DNA from: Microcoleus sp. bin48.metabat.b7b8b9.023
GTDB lineage: Bacteria; Cyanobacteriota; Cyanobacteriia; Cyanobacteriales; Microcoleaceae
Assembly: GCF_013299185.1 (NCBI RefSeq)
Contig: NZ_JAAFKG010000018.1
Coordinates: forward strand, 38,597 to 102,596
Reading direction: 5' to 3'
DNA length: 64,000 nt
The notes under the pieces were generated by a model, which did not search any database, was not told the DNA's origin, and worked only from the letters and a program-made list of their open reading frames with translations. The position numbers were made by a program, and so were the translations under genes. Shown piece by piece: positions 47,373 to 54,460 of the stretch (position 1 is the stretch's first letter; every line of letters starts with the position of its first letter).

Positions 47373-48116
47373 TTAATAGCCACAGTCTTCTCGAAATTGT
47401 TGCAAATGAAGCCGACATTTCTTTCGGTAAAAGCTATATATTGTAGGATAAGCACAGCCAAACTCCGTTGCTATTGTGGTAAAATCTTTACCAGATGCCC
47501 TGCTTCTCAATATAACTTGACAAGTCAGATCTTTCCGCCCTCGAATGTACTCGTCTAATATCCCATCAGGATTAGTTTCGATCCAACTTTTGACGTGTTC
47601 GAGTAATTGAATACATTCGACTGTATGACTGTCATCCTCCGCAGGTAAAGTCTCGATTCGAGCGATCGCACTTCCGTCTTCTAAAACAAGTTGTCGATCG
47701 TCTCTCCTGCTATTTTCTCGATCTACCCTCACCGCCCAATTTTGCAGCCGTCGCTTCAAATAATAATTGAACCAAGTTATGACGTTACCCCGATCGCGAT
47801 CGTACTGAGTGCCGGTGCGGGATTCGCACAAATTGCTATATAAAAACTCCCACTGTTCTTGCAAAGCATCTTGATAGTAAGGTGCATTTTCCTTCCAGAT
47901 CAGACCGGAGTTTGTCATTTTAGTCACAAGCTGATTCAACAAACGTTTTTGCTTCCAAGAATTCGAGGCCTCCTCCCTAATGAGGGTGACAAGGCTGTCT
48001 AACTCTTGATAGAGAAGCTTGCGATCGCAATTTCCAGATTTTCCTGAGCCCCCAACAGGATCGGAGTCATCGGATAAGTGGTCTTCCCCCTCAGAGGGGT
48101 GGGATTGATCGTTCAT
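47373..48116 (-). CDS. Sigma-70-like regulator of the CHAT cluster
   Basis: A 247-residue protein that resembles divergent sigma-70 factors linked to CHAT/DUF1822 genes in cyanobacteria. A helical centre contains VITWFNYYLKRRLQNWAVRV, which suits a region-2-like helix that binds polymerase or promoter DNA. The end has a helix-turn-helix (TTIATEFGCAYPTIYSFYRK) in the position of region 4. The first 40 residues are acidic and disordered. The ATG at 48116 is preferred over a TTG six codons upstream. It is first in the operon and may activate it; that is inferred. Confidence 0.7.
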   Translation of the reverse strand: MNDQSHPSEGEDHLSDDSDPVGGSGKSGNCDRKLLYQELDSLVTLIREEASNSWKQKRLLNQLVTKMTNSGLIWKENAPYYQDALQEQWEFLYSNLCESRTGTQYDRDRGNVITWFNYYLKRRLQNWAVRVDRENSRRDDRQLVLEDGSAIARIETLPAEDDSHTVECIQLLEHVKSWIETNPDGILDEYIRGRKDLTCQVILRSRASGKDFTTIATEFGCAYPTIYSFYRKKCRLHLQQFREDCGY

Positions 48117-49451
48117 AGTTAAGTGCGATCGCAACTTTGTTCCTACATTTATTTATCAGGATAAGTTGGGGAAATTTTTGCAAAATTCTGAAAGTTTTTT
48201 TGAGTGAATGGTTGAAAGTCTTGCTATGTGGTGGATTGGGCTGTGTAGATAAATATGAATTTTTGTTAAAACTAACACACCCTGGGTCAGAAACCGGGTT
48301 TTTTTACGAAATACTCGGTCATACAGCTAAATTTGGTAAAAAACCCGGTTTCTTTGGCGGAGTCCCTAAGCAATCGATCGCCCCTAAAACCCTACAACAC
48401 TTGTCATTGCGTAATTTCACCAGTATTTGCAGAACTTTACAAAAAAAACTTGAGATTTTTGCATAAAAACACCGAGCTCACCCTGATAAGTAAACAGGAA
48501 CAACAAAAAGGCTTGAGGGGCGATCGGGATTATTCGTCAGTCCCGCAGTCCGCCGGGGGTTCAAACCCCCGTCTCATAGCGAAAGTCGTCTGAAGACGAC
48601 TGAAGAGGTTTTATTTAGTCCTCTTTCAGAGGACTTTCGCTATGAGGCAGGGAATTGATTCCCTGCCGGATCGTGGGGAAAGCGCATAGTTTGCGATCGC
48701 CCCTAAAACCCCCAAACACACGTTGTTCCGTACTTTCACCAGTGTTCACAAAACTTTACAAAAAAATCCGTAGAGTTTTGCATAAAACCACTGAGTTCAC
48801 CCTGATAAGTAAACAGAAGGGAAATTACGAAGTTCATCGCACTTGTTGAGATTTATTCAAAAGTCGCATCGCCCGTAACTTCCCGATCGCACATCGCATT
48901 TCGCGAGACTTCAGTTTGGGTAAATGACGGATATACGGCAGTTCGAGAGTGCATAAGTGCATAAGTGCGATCGCCCCCATTGTCTTGGAAACAATTACTG
49001 AAAAATCTTATTTTTTAAGTGAATCTTGACAGAACGGATTAACATGAAGTATTCTATAGAGAGGTTAGGCTTTTTTCCCGCATCTGCAAATTAATAATAA
49101 GTTAGCCTGCTTCGATTCAGGGTTAGGGCGTAGCAAAAGGTAATCTGTCTGGTGTGAAGTTTTTGTGATCGTGACGCTACTTGCGTGGGCATTATTGCTA
49201 CAGAAGGTTTGTTAATGTTTGTTATTAAAGTTTGAAAAAAAATTGGTCAGGTCAGAGGTGTATTTACTACAATATTTAAGTAGTTAAGGAATGGAGAACA
49301 AATATGCCTCGCTAAGTTAATCGCAATTACAAAAAGCAGATGTGAGGGTCACTTAAATCTCTCACCTCTGCTGTTAGTGGAAAAGACGTAGATCGATTCT
49401 TTATCAAGAAATGTCTAAGATCACCTACCCAAAGCGGAGTTATTTTAACTA
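48117..49451. repeat. 1.3-kb gene-free region with several repeat families
   Basis: It holds a family A hairpin (48286-48361), a pair of diverged 123-bp direct repeats (48376-48498 and 48695-48817, both ending CACCCTGATAAGTAAACAG), and a family E element (48549-48670) between them. From 48860 to 49020 nothing is seen. From 49026 onward it becomes the leader of the caspase operon, including a tiny ATG-CCT-CGC-TAA frame with an upstream GGAG near 49304 and a small stem at 49338-49373. Confidence 0.75.
49026..49055 (+). promoter_or_regulatory. Candidate promoter of the methyltransferase-caspase operon
   Basis: TTGACA at 49026-49031 and TATTCT at 49050-49055, with an 18-base spacer, form a good sigma-70 promoter. 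It lies about 400 bases before the first gene, implying a long leader. A nearer TACAAT (49269-49274) has only a weak -35. Confidence 0.45.
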
Positions 49452-50246
49452 ATGCGAGATAGAGCAAAAATTTATGATGACCTTCTACAAGTCCAAGCTC
49501 GTGTAACATTTCCTCTTGAACATCCGTTGTACCAGTTCAAAATCTGGGAACAGTCTAGGAAAGTTCTGGACTTAGGATGTGGAAACGCATTTTATGCAAA
49601 AATGCTTCTTGATGATTACCCTGACAAGGTATTTACCTGTATTGAGAAAGATGAAGCAATGGCTAGTATTGCTCGTGAACGATACAAAGGAATTGGATTA
49701 GAAGTTATTACTGGAAGTTATGATGCTCTTTCTGGCGACTTTGAGTTTGATTTCTTACTGCTACGCCATGTGACTAGCTATCTTCCAGATCGCAAAGCTT
49801 TTTTCAAATGGGTTAAAGAACATGCAGCTTCAACGGCGGGAATTTTGATCATAGATGCTGATGACGAGCATTTCCTTATAAAGCCTAATTTACCTATATT
49901 TCTTGGAGGATTGGGAAAATTTCGAGAGAAAGTTAACAACGACGGTGGACAAAGAGATGTTAGGAAAGACATCCAAGGAGAGTTAGCTGAAATCGGGTTT
50001 CAGCATATTGAGACACAAAGGATAATCGCTAACAGTAAGATCCCGAACACAAAAGAGCTAACACATCTATATATGTGTTTAGTGGCTGAACTAGATATTG
50101 GCTCACCTCTGCCACAAGAGCTTGCAGCAGAGTTATACTTATGGGCGTTGGATCCTCGATCCTATATTCAGTATGGGTTATTCGGTTCACTATTTGTCAT
50201 GAACTATGACAATTTTGAGGATAAAAGGATATTTCAGGAAGTCTAG
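49452..50246 (+). CDS. Class I SAM-dependent methyltransferase
   Basis: A 264-residue methyltransferase that would transfer a methyl group from S-adenosylmethionine. Motif I is VLDLGCGNAFYAKML near residue 38, the acidic residue after strand 2 is in FTCIEKDEAM, and a motif-IV-like stretch reads FDFLLLRHVTSYLPD. The C-terminal third, with LTHLYMCLVAELDIGSPLPQ, is specific and gives no substrate clue. The next gene overlaps or nearly overlaps its end. It is AT-rich relative to the flanks. It begins a four-gene island whose later genes are a hydrolase, a caspase-STAND protein and an EACC1-like protein. Confidence 0.88.
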   Translation: MRDRAKIYDDLLQVQARVTFPLEHPLYQFKIWEQSRKVLDLGCGNAFYAKMLLDDYPDKVFTCIEKDEAMASIARERYKGIGLEVITGSYDALSGDFEFDFLLLRHVTSYLPDRKAFFKWVKEHAASTAGILIIDADDEHFLIKPNLPIFLGGLGKFREKVNNDGGQRDVRKDIQGELAEIGFQHIETQRIIANSKIPNTKELTHLYMCLVAELDIGSPLPQELAAELYLWALDPRSYIQYGLFGSLFVMNYDNFEDKRIFQEV

Positions 50247-50256
50247 TTTAGCAGTG

Positions 50257-51096
50257 ATGAAAAAGATGACTATTAAATTTGCCAGCAACGTTGCTGAAGG
50301 AACCTATATTGAGACTCAAGCTGGACCAATCTTCACCAGAACGTTTGGGCATGGAAAACCTCTAATTATTATTCATGGAGGACCAGGGCTAGAACATTCG
50401 TACTTGGTGAAATGGCTGGCTCCTCTTGCTGACAAAAGGCAACTAATTTTTTACGATCAGTGTGGATGCGGACATGACAAAACACCAATTTCTCGTGTGT
50501 CTGCCTCTCTTATGGTTGATCAACTAATGTTTTTGATCGAATCCTTACATCTTAATTCGGATGTTGGATTCTTTAGTCATTCATGGGGCGATTACATTGT
50601 ATTGTCTTTGTTAGAGCGGTATAACTCAGTTCATGTTAGAGAAGCGATCTTTGCTAATCCAATGGGATTGACAGCAGATCGTTTTGAAGAGTCTGGGCAA
50701 CGTCTCATGACGCGAGTTCCTGAACAGATTATGACTAAACTTGAAGAACTAAGCTCACAAGAAGATATTGAGCCAGCTTCTGCCATTATGGATCTTTTGC
50801 TACCTTACTATGTAGGTTCTTCGGCTTCTGTTCCGGATGTTGAGTTCTTTTCCTACAGCAATCCAGTTTATGAAAAGGTGGTTGAATCGCTTGGGAGTTT
50901 TGACGTTCGAGATCAATGTTCCTACCTGCCAGAAAAGACCCTTGTGGTGTATGGCTCAGAAGATTTTGAAACTCCAGATGGCAGTCCGGAGCTACAGAGA
51001 CCAAGCACAAAAGTTCATATCATTCCTGAAGTTGGTCATTTTTCCTTTGCAGAAGCGCCAGATATTTTCTTAAAAACTGTGTCTGATTTTCTCTAA
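50257..51096 (+). CDS. Alpha/beta hydrolase, proline-iminopeptidase-like
   Basis: An alpha/beta hydrolase of the S33 (proline iminopeptidase) type. The oxyanion-hole motif is IIIHGGPGLEHSYL and the family stretch FYDQCGCGHDKTP follows. The nucleophile Ser is in FFSHSWGDYIV, with Ser in place of the usual first Gly. The acid lies in VVYGSEDFETPDG and the His in IPEVGHFSFAEAP. I take the ATG at 50257 (280 residues); an earlier in-frame ATG at 50206 would overlap the methyltransferase gene by 41 bases. The next start lies only five bases beyond its stop, so it is co-translated with the caspase gene. It probably cleaves an N-terminal residue or a small ester or amide. Confidence 0.87.
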   Translation: MKKMTIKFASNVAEGTYIETQAGPIFTRTFGHGKPLIIIHGGPGLEHSYLVKWLAPLADKRQLIFYDQCGCGHDKTPISRVSASLMVDQLMFLIESLHLNSDVGFFSHSWGDYIVLSLLERYNSVHVREAIFANPMGLTADRFEESGQRLMTRVPEQIMTKLEELSSQEDIEPASAIMDLLLPYYVGSSASVPDVEFFSYSNPVYEKVVESLGSFDVRDQCSYLPEKTLVVYGSEDFETPDGSPELQRPSTKVHIIPEVGHFSFAEAPDIFLKTVSDFL

Positions 51097-51101
51097 AGCT
51101 A

Positions 51102-53969
51102 ATGTTAAAGACCGTTGCAGTAGTAGTAGGTATATCTAGTTACCAGTCTAAGTTGTTTGGCAAACTTCCTGGTGCTGCTGCTGATGCTCGAAGAGTCGTA
51201 AAAGCGTTGGTCTCTTGGGGTATTCCTTTAAGCAGGATATGCCTTCTCACCGACGAAACAGCGACAAAAAGAGAAATTCTAAAAGCACTGCGCGTTTGGA
51301 TTCTGCAAAAAGCCAGCAAAAATGTTCGCGTATTAATCTTTTATGCTGGTCACGGCTCTAGAGTTCAAGAAGAAGGTACACTTCCATGTTCGGTATTACT
51401 GCCTTATGATGTTGAACCTGCTGATCGTGTGGGCACAGGAATCACTTTATCTGAACTAATAAGTGCCATAGCTAGAGTAAAACCCCAAGAGGCTTATCTT
51501 TTCCTAGACGCATGTTCTCTGCGAATAGATGTTATGGAGAATGTTCTTCCCGCCCAAATGCCAGATGCGGATGTTTTATACACATCAGGTTCTCAAGTTT
51601 TGTTCTGTATGGTTGCCTCTGGACTACATAGCGCCTATGAAAGTTCTCAAACATCATCGGGATTCTTTACCAGAAGTGTTCTAACTCAGATTGCCAAGCT
51701 ACGTTCTCAACCTAAAAGTTCTGCTGTACTAGCAATTGCAATAGAAAAGGATCTTGAAGCACAAGGACTTCCGAAACCAGAATGCTATTTGATAGGTAAT
51801 CAGAGTAGTTGGCTGTTATCTAATATTGAAATGGAAGAACCTGAAGATAATAGCTATTTTCAGGCTTCTAATATTATTCTTAGGCAAAGACTGCTTGCTT
51901 CTCTGCAAGATAAAATCATTGTTCATAATGGTCAGCCTATCTGGTTATATGGAAAATCAGGGTTAGGAAAAACTACGCTGATACAACAGCTAAAAAATAA
52001 AATAACTCACTGTATATATTGCTCTGTCCCCAACTTTGGAGAAAACCTTTTTTTCGATATAAAATCACACTTATCTGGGGAGATTGTTGAACAATTACCC
52101 TATCTTTTTCCATCAGGAAGACCGCCAGCAGGCGATATTGAAAACACTTTCAAATATCTTGCTGACCATCTTCCAGGCAGCTTACTTGCAATAGATCACC
52201 TTGAACGTTTATCAAGTGATCTAGTATTTCAACTTGTGGAAGAACTTAATTCCACATCACTAGATGTAATTTTAGTTAGTCAAAACCCTCCATTACCCAA
52301 CCTTAATGTTTATCCTTGGCTTTGTCCAACACTCTCTATAGATGAGATTAATTTATTTTGTCGTCAATATGATACTTCTGGTTTTTCGGCAACATACCTT
52401 CAAGCGATAACCGGAGGACTACCTTTAGATCTTCGGAAATTTCTATCTACCGAGACGGGTTCACAAGATGGATTCACTGAAGCAACAAAATCTCCCAAAA
52501 TGCGTCGCTCTATGGTTGCTGTAGCTCTCAGTGGAGGCTATGTAGACGAACAGTTATTTCGAGAGATATTTAATTTAAATTTAGAAGAAATGACACTCTT
52601 AGAAGAAATGGGGATGATTTATTTCTCAGATGATCACTATCTTCCTCATGATTCATTAATTGCTATAAGCTCTGAGTTAAGAATCTCAGTTGAAGTAAAC
52701 ACTATTCAGCATTATTGGTGTGAACAGGTACTCAGCACTCCGCAAAACTTGTGGGCGTGCCAAATGCTGATTAACACTTTTCTCCAAAACGATTGTGATT
52801 GTGATGGTGATTGGGATGAATCATTGCTAACAGCATTACGTGCTATGGTTAGAATTCGTAACTGGTTAGCTGTTGAATCTGTCGGGAAAAAGCTCTTACA
52901 AGTTTATGCAAAACCCTCAAAATCAATTATTTACATTGCCGAAGAACTTATTCATATAGCGCGATATGATGTAGTTGATACTATTACAAAATCACTGAGA
53001 GATATTAACTTGGACTTTGAAAATTTCGTACGAGTCTCGCTTATTGAAAGTGAACGAGAGTTTTGGTATGGAAACTATGAAAGCTCGATAGCATTATCCG
53101 AGAATGTTGTTCATCAGATAACAAGCCAAAATCTAAAAGACCGCGCAAATGTAAATATGGGAATTGCTCATTTTTTTAAGGGTGAGTGGGCTAAAGCAAT
53201 TAATCATTTATCATTGGCTAATGACCACAGTGTCGCGGAACCTCGAACTCTCGGATGGTCGCGGATAATATTGGGGACTATTTTAGGCTTGCGCGGAACA
53301 AATATTACTGAAGGACTTAGTCTTCTACAATCTTCTATTCGACTTCTTGAGCAGATAGGAGATGATGTAGGAGTTGCAATAGCTTGGAATAACTTAGGAG
53401 AGATTACTTGGAAATTGAAAGAATATAGGTCTGCCTTAGCATATCTATCGATGGGACAGAAGCTTGCAGAATCTGTTGATGATAGAGCAACTCAACTTGA
53501 AATTATTAGAAACTTAGTGCATGTTAGATTACGTCTTAATGGAGTTTACAGCCCCGAACTAGAAGAAGTTATTAATCGACTTAAAAGTTTTCTATCGGAG
53601 ATTCAAGATCCTACAGAGCAAATGCAAGCATGGAACACCTTAGCCAGTGTGGCGGCTTATAGAGGTGATTTAAAGTCCTTAGAAGAGATGATCCAAAAAG
53701 CCCACCCATTCACCAGAGATAATTGCGAGTATCATATTTATACATTGGCTAACCAAGCCTTATTGGAAGCCCTATTACAAAACACAGGAAAATCTCTTGA
53801 ATACTTAAAGGAAGCATTGAATCTTGCTCAGCAAGGTCAAAATTATCTAGCAATTAGCCAAATAAAAGACGATGTAAAGAATATTATGGCTAGTAGGAAA
53901 ATACCTTCTTTGAATGCGTTGTATCAATTCGCACAAAGCGTGGTTGATCAGTGCGACAGTGCGAGTTAA
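51102..53969 (+). CDS. Caspase-like peptidase fused to STAND ATPase and TPR
   Basis: A 955-residue protein with three parts. Residues 1-240 are a C14 caspase-like domain: VAVVVGISSYQ, catalytic His in LIFYAGHGSRVQ near 87 and Cys in YLFLDACSLRID near 146. Residues 265-480 are a P-loop ATPase with Walker A LYGKSGLGKTTLIQQ near 290 and Walker B SLLAIDHLERLSSD. After a winged-helix-like region, TPR-type repeats run from about 620 to 930 (IAWNNLGEITWKLKEYRSAL). The layout matches inflammasome-like switch proteins: repeats sense, the ATPase oligomerises, the protease is released. The target is not evident. It is the core of the island. Confidence 0.92.
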   Translation: MLKTVAVVVGISSYQSKLFGKLPGAAADARRVVKALVSWGIPLSRICLLTDETATKREILKALRVWILQKASKNVRVLIFYAGHGSRVQEEGTLPCSVLLPYDVEPADRVGTGITLSELISAIARVKPQEAYLFLDACSLRIDVMENVLPAQMPDADVLYTSGSQVLFCMVASGLHSAYESSQTSSGFFTRSVLTQIAKLRSQPKSSAVLAIAIEKDLEAQGLPKPECYLIGNQSSWLLSNIEMEEPEDNSYFQASNIILRQRLLASLQDKIIVHNGQPIWLYGKSGLGKTTLIQQLKNKITHCIYCSVPNFGENLFFDIKSHLSGEIVEQLPYLFPSGRPPAGDIENTFKYLADHLPGSLLAIDHLERLSSDLVFQLVEELNSTSLDVILVSQNPPLPNLNVYPWLCPTLSIDEINLFCRQYDTSGFSATYLQAITGGLPLDLRKFLSTETGSQDGFTEATKSPKMRRSMVAVALSGGYVDEQLFREIFNLNLEEMTLLEEMGMIYFSDDHYLPHDSLIAISSELRISVEVNTIQHYWCEQVLSTPQNLWACQMLINTFLQNDCDCDGDWDESLLTALRAMVRIRNWLAVESVGKKLLQVYAKPSKSIIYIAEELIHIARYDVVDTITKSLRDINLDFENFVRVSLIESEREFWYGNYESSIALSENVVHQITSQNLKDRANVNMGIAHFFKGEWAKAINHLSLANDHSVAEPRTLGWSRIILGTILGLRGTNITEGLSLLQSSIRLLEQIGDDVGVAIAWNNLGEITWKLKEYRSALAYLSMGQKLAESVDDRATQLEIIRNLVHVRLRLNGVYSPELEEVINRLKSFLSEIQDPTEQMQAWNTLASVAAYRGDLKSLEEMIQKAHPFTRDNCEYHIYTLANQALLEALLQNTGKSLEYLKEALNLAQQGQNYLAISQIKDDVKNIMASRKIPSLNALYQFAQSVVDQCDSAS

Positions 53970-54017
53970 AATATTTTCAGCAGATTTGTAGAATATCCCT
54001 AAAAGAGAGGTTGAGTA

Positions 54018-54443
54018 ATGGAAGTCAAAATCGCAGTCTTAGCAGCCAATAGTGCAGTGGCTGATGTTACCTTAGCTCAACTACTTGACGAAGCCTCAGC
54101 CATTGAGGGTGTAGACGTGCGAGGAGCGGAACAGTCTTCTGAAGAGGGAAAAATTGCTCGATTCGGACTTATGGAGCTTTTGGCAACTTTTATAACTTCC
54201 GCTGCTGCTTACCAACTAGCGCTAGCTGTTCGTGATGTTGCACAGAAGCAATCTGTTGAAATTGTTCTCACTGAATCTAGTGGTAGAACTATGACAATCT
54301 CAGCAAAAGGTGGAGATCCGGCATCAGCTTCTGAGATCGTAGGGTTTCTGATGCAACAATCGGAAAAAATTGGTAGCATCCAACTTGGCTCTGCTGAAGT
54401 AATTGAGGGTGAAGTGCAAGAAGTCCCGAAGCTGCCGGAGTAA
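54018..54443 (+). CDS. EACC1-like small protein
   Basis: A 141-residue protein with GAGAGG six to ten bases before its ATG. It has an N-terminal strand (MEVKIAVLAANS), a Leu-rich helix, a central hydrophobic helix (FGLMELLATFITSAAAYQLA), then VEIVLTESSGRTMTISAKGG and a final helix. This order matches, by eye, the 'effector-associated constant component' EACC1 described by Aravind and colleagues for NTP-dependent conflict systems, where such proteins accompany caspase or trypsin effectors. Position 48 bp after a caspase-STAND gene supports the match. In that work EACC1 is suggested to be a membrane-linked signalling part; this protein's role is inferred. Confidence 0.7.
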   Translation: MEVKIAVLAANSAVADVTLAQLLDEASAIEGVDVRGAEQSSEEGKIARFGLMELLATFITSAAAYQLALAVRDVAQKQSVEIVLTESSGRTMTISAKGGDPASASEIVGFLMQQSEKIGSIQLGSAEVIEGEVQEVPKLPE

Positions 54444-54460
54444 TCTTGTCATATTAGCAA

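Noticed and set aside
48137..48849. Short plus-strand frames upstream of the caspase operon
   Set aside because: They run through hairpin and direct repeats, so the translations are repeat sequence.
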